From NCBI GenBank assembly GCA_965229305.1, contig CBDDIZ010000036.1:234572-298571 (forward strand): a DNA stretch of 64,000 nucleotides. Reading direction: 5' to 3'. Numbering within the stretch: the stretch's first letter is position 1; the number at the start of each line of letters is the position of its first letter. Source of the stretch: JALHNI01 sp965229305. Its GTDB lineage: Bacteria > Acidobacteriota > Terriglobia > Bryobacterales > Bryobacteraceae. Shown here in pieces: positions 19,801-26,973 of the stretch. Under the pieces are notes generated by a model. The model ran no database searches, had not been told where the DNA came from, and saw nothing but the letters and a program-made list of their open reading frames with translations. A program made the position numbers and the translations under genes.

Positions 19801-21470
19801 ATCACCAGTTCTTCGCGAATCGGGTCGATGGGCGGATTGGTGACTTGTGCAAACAGTTGCTTGAAGTAGTTGAAGAGCGGCTGCGGGCGGTCAGACAGAC
19901 AGGCCAGCGGCGTATCGGTGCCCATGCTGCCGATCGGCTCTTCGCCGCCGCTCGCCATGGGCAGCATCAGCAAGCGCAGATCTTCTTCGGTATAGCCGAA
20001 GGCGCGTTGACGCTCAAGGATCGTCTGATGATCGGTGGTGTGCACGCGGCTGGGCGCGGGCAACTGGTTCAGCGAAAGCTGATTCTCTTCGAGCCACTTG
20101 GCGTACGGACGCCGGCTCGACAGATGCGCCTTCAGTTCCTCATCCGGAATGATGCGCTTCTGGGCCAGGTCCACCAGCAGCATCTTACCGGGCTGCAGAC
20201 GTCCCCGCATCGCAATCTCTTCCGGCTTCACGGGCAGCACGCCGGCTTCGGAGGCCATGATCAGCAAGCCGTCATGCGTCACCAGATAACGGGCCGGACG
20301 CAAGCCGTTGCGGTCGAGCGTCGCGCCCACCACGCGGCCATCGGTGAAGGCTACGGCCGCCGGACCGTCCCAGGGCTCCATTAGGGAAGCGTGGTACTCG
20401 TAAAACGCGCGCTTCTCTTTGTCCATCGTCGAATCGCTGTCCCAGGCCTCGGGAATCAGCATGGCCATCACGTGAGGCAATTCGCGGCCGGCCAACGTCA
20501 ATAGCTCCACCGCGTTGTCGAGCCCGCAGGAGTCCGAACCGCCGGGCGTGATGATCGGGAATAGATCCTTCAATTCGCGTCCGAAGCCATCGGCAGCCAG
20601 GGTCGCCTGCCGGGCCGTCATCCAGTTCTGATTGCCCTTGATCGTATTGATCTCGCCGTTGTGGCACAGGTAGTGGAACGGATGCGCGAGTTGCCAAGTG
20701 GGGAAGGTATTGGTGGAGAAACGCTGGTGCACGAGGCACAGCGCGCTCACCACGTCCGGATCGGACAGCTCCTTGTAGAAGTTCGCGATCTGCGGCGCGA
20801 GCAGGAGCCCCTTATAAACGATCGTGCGGCAGGAGAGCGAAGGCACCGCAAAGAAGCTCTTGTCGCGAATATCGGACGAGCGGACTTCGTTTTCGCAACG
20901 CTTGCGCACGGCGTACAGGCGCCGTTCGAAGGCGTCTTCGTCCATGTCGTCCGGGCGGCCGATGAAGACTTGCTGGATATACGGCTGCGAGTCACGCGCC
21001 AGGCGGCCGATGGCGTCCGAATCGATCGGCGTGTCGCGCCAGCCGAGCAACTCCAACCCTTCGTCGCGGATCGTCCGCTCCATGATTCCCTCGACGATCA
21101 ACCGCTGTTGGCGGTTTACCGGGAAGAAGACCATCCCGACGCCGTAGGCGCCAGCACCAGGCAGGGAGAACCCGAGGCGCTTGGCTTCCTTGGCGAAGAA
21201 CTTGTGCGGAATCTGGATGAGAATGCCGGCGCCGTCGCCAGTGTCCGGATCGCTGCCGGAAGCGCCGCGATGGGTGAGATTGACGAGAACCTGAATGCCC
21301 TTGGTGATGATGTCGTGCGAGGCTTCGCCGCGGATGTTGGCCACAAAGCCAAGGCCGCAAGCATCGCGTTCCTGGGAGGGGTGATAAAGCCCTTGGGGCT
21401 CAGGCAGGCCGTTACCTTGGTGGTACGGCGAGTCCTGGTAAGGGGATTGCGGGGGCTGGGAACTCGACAT
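16851..21470 (-). CDS. gltB: Glutamate synthase large subunit
   Basis: 1539 residues. Class II glutamine amidotransferase domain at the N-terminus, with Cys38 expected to become the N-terminal nucleophile after removal of a 37-residue propeptide (ERDACGLGF). A central linker and the FMN-binding synthase barrel follow (GEGGQLPGHKV, SGDSGGTGASPLTSLKHAG), then the 3Fe-4S cysteines in CIMMRKCHLNTC (CX5CX4C) and the C-terminal beta-helix domain rich in G-x-x-G-x-x repeats. An upstream in-frame extension to 21884 runs through the regulator region; the start at 21470 is preferred because GGAG lies 9 bases upstream and the propeptide has normal length. Divergent from a LysR gene, as gltAB/gltC in Bacillus. 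Confidence 0.97.
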   Translation of the reverse strand: MSSSQPPQSPYQDSPYHQGNGLPEPQGLYHPSQERDACGLGFVANIRGEASHDIITKGIQVLVNLTHRGASGSDPDTGDGAGILIQIPHKFFAKEAKRLGFSLPGAGAYGVGMVFFPVNRQQRLIVEGIMERTIRDEGLELLGWRDTPIDSDAIGRLARDSQPYIQQVFIGRPDDMDEDAFERRLYAVRKRCENEVRSSDIRDKSFFAVPSLSCRTIVYKGLLLAPQIANFYKELSDPDVVSALCLVHQRFSTNTFPTWQLAHPFHYLCHNGEINTIKGNQNWMTARQATLAADGFGRELKDLFPIITPGGSDSCGLDNAVELLTLAGRELPHVMAMLIPEAWDSDSTMDKEKRAFYEYHASLMEPWDGPAAVAFTDGRVVGATLDRNGLRPARYLVTHDGLLIMASEAGVLPVKPEEIAMRGRLQPGKMLLVDLAQKRIIPDEELKAHLSSRRPYAKWLEENQLSLNQLPAPSRVHTTDHQTILERQRAFGYTEEDLRLLMLPMASGGEEPIGSMGTDTPLACLSDRPQPLFNYFKQLFAQVTNPPIDPIREELVMSLISYVGQERNILEETPQHCHTLRLDHPILTNFDLERLRRVSWGDFLATTLPTLFRVDGGEAELKRAIEGLCRRASLAIQNGYSVLILSDRGVDFESAPIPSLLALTAVHNHLVREGTRSRVALVVESGEPREVMHYCLLIGYGASAVNPYLAIETLEDMAVRGQLPEGVTFEKALANYKKSIRKGLLKVFSKMGISTLQSYRGAQIFEAIGLDREMVDRYFTGTSSRLSGIGLDVLAREAKMKHDYAFFTPLTDNDTELDVGGNYQYRIRGEYHMQNPQSVSKLQHSVRQNSYSTYQEFANLVDHQNEQLCTLRGLFQFKPGKALPLEEVEPAKNIVRRFATGAMSFGSISKEAHETMAIAMNRIGGRSNTGEGGEDEERYNLLPNGDSRRSSIKQVASGRFGVTTHYLVNADELQIKVAQGAKPGEGGQLPGHKVDETIARVRYATPGVGLISPPPHHDIYSIEDLAQLIYDLKNVNPASRISVKLVSEVGVGTVAAGVAKAHADVILISGDSGGTGASPLTSLKHAGTPWEMGLAETQQVLVMNDLRSRVILQADGKMQTGRDVAIAALLGAEEFGFSTMPLIAAGCIMMRKCHLNTCPVGIATQDPRLRAKFDGTPEHVINYFFFVAEHVREIMAQLGFRTMDEMIGRVDRLEMRSGIDHWKAKGLDLSSLLYNPPVPSRVARRCTIKQDHGLDQALDYKLIDYAADALESQTPVEFRLPIRNVHRTVGAMLSGEIARRHGSAGLPPDCIKINFTGSAGQSFGAFLAKGVTLLLEGEANDYVGKGLSGGKIVVSTPKVATFKSEENILIGNVALYGATSGEAFFNGRAGERFCVRNSGATAVVEGVGDHGCEYMTKGLAIILGETGRNFAAGMSGGLAYVLDESGEFARSRCNRAMVDLDPLEDPADIQAVKNLVERHVQLTNSPRGKYVLANWGDLLSKFVKVFPHEYKRVLGVAKAKTVAANPPAKQEKMTEVARG

Positions 21471-21509
21471 GGCGTTACACTCCTTCACTGAGGCGTCGGG
21501 ATTTGGAAA

Positions 21510-21539
21510 AGTATAGCAGAGACATATCACAATTTCCAA
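21510..21539 (-). promoter_or_regulatory. Putative sigma-70 promoter for gltBD
   Basis: On the minus strand TTGGAA and TATACT are separated by 18 bases. The -10 box ends 40 bp before the gltB start. The -35 box overlaps the inner edge of the AATATT dyad, which is where a LysR activator would sit. Predicted from sequence only. Confidence 0.5.
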
Positions 21540-21572
21540 TATTTTGAACCTTGCAATATTAGAAGATCTAAT
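21538..21572. promoter_or_regulatory. LysR-type operator dyads between gltB and its divergent regulator
   Basis: Two overlapping symmetric sites. AATATT-N11-AATATT (21538-21560) gives the T-N11-A arrangement usual for LysR regulators. ATTAGA-AGA-TCTAAT (21558-21572) is a perfect 6-bp inverted repeat with a 3-base spacer. They lie between the gltB -35 box and the LysR start, a layout expected for coactivation of gltBD and autorepression. Binding by the adjacent regulator is an inference. Confidence 0.5.
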
Positions 21573-21591
21573 GTCATAATCCGGGTGACCC

Positions 21592-22497
21592 GTGACACTC
21601 TCCCAGTTGCAGTTGTTTCGCGATCTCGCCCTGTGCCGCAGCTTCTCCAAAGCGGCCAAAGAAAACGGAGTGAGCCAGTCGGCCGCTAGCCAGCAAATCC
21701 AAGAAATTGAAAGACTTATTGGGACACCCTTGGTGGATCGGAGCACACGTCCTTTAGGCTTGACCCAAGCCGGCGACCTCTTTTTGGCCTTCGCGCGGGA
21801 CATGCTGCGCCGCAAAGCCGACTTCGACGGCGAACTCAGCCAACTGAAGCAGCGCACCGAGGGCTTGGTCCGCGTCGCCTCCATCTATTCTGTTGGTCTG
21901 AGTGAAATGGGACGCTTGGAGACTGAATTTGCCGAGCGCTGTCCCGGCGCGCGAATGACGATTGCCTATCATCCGCCGTCGCGGATCTACGCGGCGCTCG
22001 AAGCGGACCAGGCTGACGTCGGCTTAGTGAGCTATCCCGAAGCGGGACCGGACATTGAGGCCACGCCGTGGCGCGAGGAAGAGATGGTGGTAGCCGCGAG
22101 CCCCCGGCATCCGCTCGCCCGCCGCCGCGAAGTGGTGCCGTTTGAGATGAACGGCCTGGAATTCGTCGCCTTCGACCCGGAACTCCCCATCCGCCGCGCG
22201 ATTGATGACTACCTGGCCGCGCAGTTGGTCGACGTCCGCGTCGCCCTGGAGTTCGACAATATCGCGTTAATCAAGGAAGCCTTGGCCCTGGGCCACGCGA
22301 TCAGCATCCTGCCCCGCCCCATTCTCGAAAGCGACATTCAGCAAGGCCGCCTGGTCGCCATCCCGCTCGGCCCGCCCAGCCTCCGCCGTCCCCTCGGCAT
22401 CCTGACCCCGCGCCGCCGCAAGACCTCGCCGGCCGCCCGCGAGTTCGTGCGCATGCTGGAGGAGCAGGAGGAGCTGCTCCCCCTGCCCGTCTCCTAA
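21592..22497 (+). CDS. LysR-family transcriptional regulator (GltC-like position)
   Basis: 301 residues starting at GTG. N-terminal winged helix-turn-helix (about 1-60, FSKAAKENGVSQSAASQQIQ) followed by a periplasmic-binding-protein-like effector domain (about 90-295). Divergent from gltB, with dyad sites in the 121-bp gap, so regulation of glutamate synthase is the simplest reading, parallel to GltC in Bacillus. A role in sulfur or general nitrogen control cannot be excluded because metY lies next to it, convergently. Third codon positions are strongly C-rich toward the end of the gene. Confidence 0.85.
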   Translation: MTLSQLQLFRDLALCRSFSKAAKENGVSQSAASQQIQEIERLIGTPLVDRSTRPLGLTQAGDLFLAFARDMLRRKADFDGELSQLKQRTEGLVRVASIYSVGLSEMGRLETEFAERCPGARMTIAYHPPSRIYAALEADQADVGLVSYPEAGPDIEATPWREEEMVVAASPRHPLARRREVVPFEMNGLEFVAFDPELPIRRAIDDYLAAQLVDVRVALEFDNIALIKEALALGHAISILPRPILESDIQQGRLVAIPLGPPSLRRPLGILTPRRRKTSPAAREFVRMLEEQEELLPLPVS

Positions 22498-22502
22498 ACG
22501 GC

Positions 22503-23783
22503 TTACGCCTTCAGCGCCTGATCCAGATCGGCGATGATGTCCTCGAGATCCTCAAGGCCCACCGACAGCCGAATCATTTCCGGACGCACGCCGGCCTTCA
22601 GTTGATCTGCTTCGGGCAACTGCTGGTGCGTCGTCAAAGCCGGATAGATCACCAGGCTGCGCGCGTCGCCCACGTTGGCCAGATGCGAAAACAACTGGAG
22701 AGAGTCGATGAACTTCCGCCCGGCTTCCAGACCACCCTTGATGCCAAAGCTGAACACGGCGCCGGCGCCTTTGGGCATGTACTTCTGAGCCAAGGCGTTG
22801 TATTGATTGCCCGGCAGGGACGGATAAGCGACCCAGTCGACCGCCGGATGCGACTCGAGGTACTTGGCCACGGCGAGCGCATTTGCCACGTGACGGTCCA
22901 TACGCATGCCCAAGGTCTCGATGCCCTGCAGGAAGAGGAACGAGTTGAACGGCGAAAGGGCCGGGCCCAGGTCGCGCAGACCTTCCACGCGCATCTTGAT
23001 GATGTAGGCGATCGGCCCCAGGGCTTCGGAGAACTTGAGGCCGTGATAGGCGGGCGAAGGATCATTCAGCAGCGGGAAGTTGCCGGACTTCCAGTCAAAC
23101 TTACCGCCATCGACGATGATGCCGCCGATCGACGTCCCGTGGCCGCCGATGAACTTGGTGAGCGAATGCACCACGATGTCGGCACCATGCTCAATCGGCC
23201 GGCACAGATAGGGCGTGGCAAACGTGTTGTCGATGATGAGCGGAATCTTATTCTCGTGCGCAATGGCCGCCACCTTGGCGATGTCGAGCACGTTGCCGCG
23301 CGGGTTCGAAATCGTCTCGCCGTAAATGCATTTCGTTTTGGGCGTGATCGCCTTGCGGAAATTCTCCGGATCGTCCGGCTCCACGAAAGTAACGTTGATG
23401 CCCATGCGGCGGAAGGTGACGTCGAACTGAGTGTAGGTGCCGCCGTAGAGCGTCGACGACGCCACTACCTCGTCGCCGGCTTGGCACAGCGACGTGATCG
23501 CCAGCATCTGCGCCGCCTGACCCGAGGAAACCGCCAAGGCCGCTACGCCCCCTTCGAGCGACGCCACGCGCTCTTCGAGCACGGCGGTGGTGGGGTTCAT
23601 AATGCGCGTGTAGATGTTGCCGAACTTCTGCAGCGCAAACAACTGCGCGGCGTCCTCGGTGTTCTCGAAGGTGAAAGAAGTCGTTTGATAGATCGGCACC
23701 GCCCGCGCCTTCGTGGTGGGGTCGACGGTGTAGCCGTGATGAAGGGCTCGCGTGTTAAAGCCGTAGGGTTTCGGGTCTGCCAT
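22503..23783 (-). CDS. metY: O-acetylhomoserine sulfhydrylase (PLP enzyme)
   Basis: 426 residues of the Cys/Met-metabolism PLP family; the length and the indels (GGIIVDGGKFDW, PLLNDPSPAYHGL) match MetY rather than MetB/MetC. Lys210 in HSLTKFIGGHG carries PLP; Tyr58/Arg60 (IYTRIMNPT) and Tyr113 (LYGGTY) are the usual phosphate and substrate contacts; Asp185 (IIDNTF) binds the pyridine nitrogen. It converts O-acetylhomoserine and sulfide (or methanethiol) to homocysteine (or methionine). Lies 46 bp downstream of recO on the same strand. Confidence 0.93.
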   Translation of the reverse strand: MADPKPYGFNTRALHHGYTVDPTTKARAVPIYQTTSFTFENTEDAAQLFALQKFGNIYTRIMNPTTAVLEERVASLEGGVAALAVSSGQAAQMLAITSLCQAGDEVVASSTLYGGTYTQFDVTFRRMGINVTFVEPDDPENFRKAITPKTKCIYGETISNPRGNVLDIAKVAAIAHENKIPLIIDNTFATPYLCRPIEHGADIVVHSLTKFIGGHGTSIGGIIVDGGKFDWKSGNFPLLNDPSPAYHGLKFSEALGPIAYIIKMRVEGLRDLGPALSPFNSFLFLQGIETLGMRMDRHVANALAVAKYLESHPAVDWVAYPSLPGNQYNALAQKYMPKGAGAVFSFGIKGGLEAGRKFIDSLQLFSHLANVGDARSLVIYPALTTHQQLPEADQLKAGVRPEMIRLSVGLEDLEDIIADLDQALKA

Positions 23784-23829
23784 GCACGCAGTTTATCGAA
23801 ATTGCAGCGCGACGCCAGGCGGCGGCCAA

Positions 23830-24471
23830 CTACGGAAGACTTTCGAGCATCGGCGCCGTAAACAGACGCCGTTCCACCTGCTGCTCAATCTCGCGCACCA
23901 GCAGGCGCCGCAGATCGCGCCCGGTGTCTTTCCGCCATTCGCGCGGCGCCAGCTTCGCGATCGGCGTGGCGAGCATCTCCTCGGCAATCGCCGCCGATTC
24001 CGGCAGAATCCGCAGTTCGGGCAGGAACCCCGACAGGCGCACTGCCCACAGGGAGTAATAGATCACCGTGGACCAGACCGCCTCTTCGCCCGCGGCGCGG
24101 AGGTGATCAAGCATCGCCAGCAGCAGGCGAAAGTAGCGCTCGTTCAATTCCTCGGGCTGAAGCAGGTGTTCGCCCACTTCGGCGATGTAGTCGAGGACCA
24201 GGGCGACGTCGTAGCTGGAGGCGAGGTCAAACGGCGAGGAAATTACCTCGGCGCTGACGATGGAGGTCAGATCCCGATTTTCTCGCTTCGTGTAGCTCAC
24301 CCGGGAGAGCGACATGCGCTCGAGCGCCGCCCCGTAAGGCGACTTCGGCTTGCGCACGCGCTTCGCCACACCGCGCAGTTTGCCCAGGTCGCGGGTGAAG
24401 TAAGAAACGATAAGATCGGCCTCGCCAAAGGGATAGCTCCGCAGGATCAGCGAGTCACTGGTGGACGTCAC
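23830..24471 (-). CDS. recO: DNA repair protein RecO, short form without zinc cysteines
   Basis: 213 residues, shorter than the usual 230-250. N-terminal OB-fold with the family start DSLILRSYPFGEADLIVSYFT and the GKLRGVAKRVRK basic strand, then a helical C-terminal part (LVLDYIAEVGEHL, LLLAMLDHLRAAGEEAVW, GFLPEL). RecO loads RecA with RecR and anneals ssDNA coated by SSB. The four-cysteine zinc motif that normally follows GFxPxL in many bacteria is absent, and the protein contains no cysteine at all. GTG start at 24471 with a weak ribosome site. Confidence 0.85.
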   Translation of the reverse strand: MTSTSDSLILRSYPFGEADLIVSYFTRDLGKLRGVAKRVRKPKSPYGAALERMSLSRVSYTKRENRDLTSIVSAEVISSPFDLASSYDVALVLDYIAEVGEHLLQPEELNERYFRLLLAMLDHLRAAGEEAVWSTVIYYSLWAVRLSGFLPELRILPESAAIAEEMLATPIAKLAPREWRKDTGRDLRRLLVREIEQQVERRLFTAPMLESLP

Positions 24472-24506
24472 GAATGCTGTTATCTTAAACCGGCGGGAGG
24501 AGCCTC

Positions 24507-24896
24507 ATGCTCAAGAATCGTTCCATGCCCGATTCGGGCGTCATTCCGGTGCTTGCTTATCCCGACGTCAGCGCGGCCGTGGAGTGGCTCTGCCGGGTCT
24601 TCGGGTTCACCGTCCGTCTGCGCGTCGGAGACCACCGGGCCCAGTTGAACGCCGAATCCGGCACCGTCGTGGTGGCTCAGGGGGCGGGCCGAGGTTCCGT
24701 CATGGTCCGCGTCGCTGATGTCGATGCGCACTACCAGCGAACACTCGCGGCGGGGATTCACGTCGCCGGCGTGCCGGCCACCTACCCCTATGGGGAAAGA
24801 CAATACAGCGTGGAAGACCTGGGACACCACCTGTGGACATTCTCCGAATCGGTGGCGGATGTGGACCCGGCGGAGTGGGGAAGCGTGTCGACTTGA
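24507..24896 (+). CDS. VOC-family (glyoxalase/bleomycin-resistance-like) protein
   Basis: 129 residues with one beta-alpha-beta-beta-beta pair typical of vicinal-oxygen-chelate proteins: VIPVLAYPDVSAAVEWLCRVFGF, a central RGSVMVRVADVDAHYQRTLAAG, and the closing YGERQYSVEDLGHHLWTFSE. The last motif resembles the PhnB/YdcH-like subgroup, where metal ligands are incomplete. Substrate unknown. Strong ribosome site GGAGGAG 5 bases before the ATG. Diverges from recO across 35 bp. Confidence 0.83.
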   Translation: MLKNRSMPDSGVIPVLAYPDVSAAVEWLCRVFGFTVRLRVGDHRAQLNAESGTVVVAQGAGRGSVMVRVADVDAHYQRTLAAGIHVAGVPATYPYGERQYSVEDLGHHLWTFSESVADVDPAEWGSVST

Positions 24897-24984
24897 CACA
24901 GAAGGTGGGGCAAAATAACTCAGCACAACGGTTGTAAAATGTTGTACTATTCTAGAATCGACTTTCCGACTTGGAAAGAAAGTG

Positions 24985-25031
24985 CCGCATCGGAGCGGGC
25001 CCTGTGTAGATGTTTACCCACTCCGATGCGG
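24985..25031. repeat. Long inverted repeat / RNA hairpin
   Basis: Perfect 11-bp arms CCGCATCGGAG (24985-24995) and CTCCGATGCGG (25021-25031). Inside them a single C/A mismatch is followed by GGG/CCC, leaving a 17-base loop. No T-tract follows on either strand, so it is not a standard terminator. It could be a small-RNA stem, an operator or an element end. Confidence 0.6.
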
Positions 25032-25283
25032 TCCGCCCCGAAGAGATTGGGCGTTCAGATTCCGGCGTAAAGCGCGCCAAGCACTACGACTTTCACCGCA
25101 GTTTTCATCCAGTGAGGCCCGCGTCCTATGAGTCCCCACTGCCGTCTTGACGATCTGACTTGAACCGGAACCCGGAGAGTTCGTTGCGCCGAGCCCTGCC
25201 CGGCTGCTAGTACTTCTTTACCTCCGTACCAGCGTAAAACCTTGAATTGGCAGCCTCATCACCTGTCTTCAGGGAAAAAAATC

Positions 25284-25407
25284 CCCTCTGTTGCAACTTG
25301 CAATTAGTGATTTCGAGCGGTTAAGAGAAATTTCATTCACCCAACTCCCGCAAGCACGCTGTCATGGAGTCCGCTCTGATCACTACAATGCCTGCTGCAA
25401 CAGAGGG
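25284..25407. mobile_element. MITE-like element or IS remnant bounded by inverted repeats
   Basis: Outer 12 bp are perfect inverted repeats, CCCTCTGTTGCA (25284-25295) and TGCAACAGAGGG (25396-25407); allowing mismatches the ends pair over 16 of 19 positions. The 124-bp interior has no coding frame. The CTGTTGCAA core is like the ends of IS6-family elements. No target-site duplication is evident in the flanks (atcc and cagg). Function or mobility is not shown by the sequence alone. Confidence 0.45.
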
Positions 25408-25546
25408 CAGGTTTTAGAGTGACTTCATCAATTCGCTCATCATCATAGCAAAACGGATGCCACAATTGTCACTAGGTCAAGCCAAAGAAAACAAGTGCCT
25501 TCCCTTCCCCGGTAACCCCTTCGCCTGCGGCAGGGTTCTACAAAGC

Positions 25547-25563
25547 TGTGTCCATGTGACACA
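25547..25563. promoter_or_regulatory. TGTGTC-N5-GACACA dyad just before a start codon
   Basis: Perfect 6-bp inverted repeat ending 9 bases before the ATG at 25573. Its place would let a bound dimer block translation initiation or transcription of the downstream gene. The TGTG/CACA ends are like CRP/FNR-type half sites, but the spacing is one base short of the usual N6. Confidence 0.35.
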
Positions 25564-25572
25564 CTGGAATCG

Positions 25573-26928
25573 ATGCAGCACCGGAATTGGGCATATGGGC
25601 TAATCCTGTTGGCGGCCTGGCCCACCCTTAGTACTGCTGCCGAAGAGGACTATAAGGTCTATACCGAGTCGCCCCGGATCTTCCTCAACGCGAAGCGTCT
25701 GCGCCTCCTCCGCCGCGAAAAAGAGCGTCAATCCATCCGCTGGCAGCAATTTGACACGCTGATGGCCGGCAAGGCCACCATGCCGGAGCCGGGCTTCTCG
25801 CTGGCCCTCTATTCCCAGGTGACGCAGAACCCCGAACCCTGCCAGCGCGCGCAGGCCGCCCTCCCCACCCTGGACATCCACCAAGCCGCACTGGTCGCCG
25901 ATTGGTGTGGCCTGACACCCGCACTGGTCACCAAACTCCAGCCCGCCCTCACCGCCCCGCTGACCTCGGTGAGCGCCGCACGCGACCGCGCCCTGGCCGC
26001 CATCGCCCTCACCGACCAACCCGGCCAGCCGACCGCTAAGGCCCTCCAGGAACTCGTGGAGAAGTGGTGGCGCGGCACCATCGTCCCCAAGCTCGCCCAA
26101 GGCGGCTCGGTGCCCCGCCCCGAGACCTACGCCCTTTTCGAACTCCTCCACGTCCTCCGCGACAACCTGAACATCGACCTGCGGGATGACGCGGGGGCCT
26201 ACTTCAAGGAACTCCCGCTGTTCCAAATCCTCAGCTACTACCCGTCGCCGTTCCCCTCGCCCGAGAACGACTTCCGCGTGCCATTTTTCACCAGTGACGG
26301 CGAACCGGACCTCGCCCAAGCCGCCCTCTCCCGCGCCGCCGAACTCGCCATGGTGGCCTACGACGGCAATCTGCTGGAGAATCAGTTCATCCAAGGCTGG
26401 GTGCTGCAGGATCAGTTTCTGATGCGCGGCGCCTATGGCATCGTCTACGAGTTCCTCTGGGCGAATCCATACCAGCCGGGCCTCTCCTTCCACCACCTGC
26501 CCAACCTGTATCACGACAAGCGCTCCGGCCGCCTCTTCGTCCGCTCCTCCTGGGACGACGACGCCTCCTACTTCTGCTACTACGACGGCCAGATTCAGTT
26601 CTTCGAAGAGGGCAAGCGCAAACGTCTGGTCATGAAAGGCAACACGGCGCCGATCCAGGTGGGTGGCGTGTCGCTATTCTCCGCCCAAAGTCCGATGAAG
26701 TTTGTGGTGGAGCCGGAAAAGGAAGACCTCGAGCCGGGTGAGCGCGCCTCCGCGCACAAGCTGTACTACTTCCTGGTGGGCCTCAAGCCGAACACGCGCT
26801 TCGATGTCGAAGTGGAAGACGAGGAACTCGACGAAGCCTACACTGACATCGGCGGGATTCTAGCCCTCACCTTCACCAATCCCACCGCCGCCCGTTCCGT
26901 CCGGCTCCGCGAAGCCGTTACCCAGTAA
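25573..26928 (+). CDS. Secreted protein with heparinase/alginate-lyase-like traits
   Basis: 451 residues with a signal peptide (about 1-22, ending STAA). The early RIFLNAKRLRLLRREKERQS segment and the central helical part with YALFELLHVLRDNLN look like the alpha-toroid of heparinase II/III or alginate lyase-like proteins. FHHLPNLYHDKRSGRLFVRSSWDDDASYFCYYDGQ resembles the start of their beta-sandwich domain. Catalytic residues could not be assigned, so enzymatic activity is not claimed. No ribosome site is obvious. Followed 45 bp later by the PAP2 gene on the same strand. Confidence 0.65.
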   Translation: MQHRNWAYGLILLAAWPTLSTAAEEDYKVYTESPRIFLNAKRLRLLRREKERQSIRWQQFDTLMAGKATMPEPGFSLALYSQVTQNPEPCQRAQAALPTLDIHQAALVADWCGLTPALVTKLQPALTAPLTSVSAARDRALAAIALTDQPGQPTAKALQELVEKWWRGTIVPKLAQGGSVPRPETYALFELLHVLRDNLNIDLRDDAGAYFKELPLFQILSYYPSPFPSPENDFRVPFFTSDGEPDLAQAALSRAAELAMVAYDGNLLENQFIQGWVLQDQFLMRGAYGIVYEFLWANPYQPGLSFHHLPNLYHDKRSGRLFVRSSWDDDASYFCYYDGQIQFFEEGKRKRLVMKGNTAPIQVGGVSLFSAQSPMKFVVEPEKEDLEPGERASAHKLYYFLVGLKPNTRFDVEVEDEELDEAYTDIGGILALTFTNPTAARSVRLREAVTQ

Positions 26929-26973
26929 TTAAGCTGAAACATTTTCCTGGCCCGGCGCCATCTAACAGAGAGA

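Larger units (their letters stand above)
24897..25572. other. 676-bp gene-free stretch with several structured elements
   Basis: No credible coding frame. It is visibly less GC-rich than its surroundings. It holds a 10-bp palindrome ATTCTAGAAT (24949-24958), a long hairpin (24985-25031), a TIR-bounded 124-bp element (25284-25407) and a TGTGTC-N5-GACACA dyad (25547-25563). The parts 25032-25283 and 25408-25546 contain nothing that could be assigned. Confidence 0.7.
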
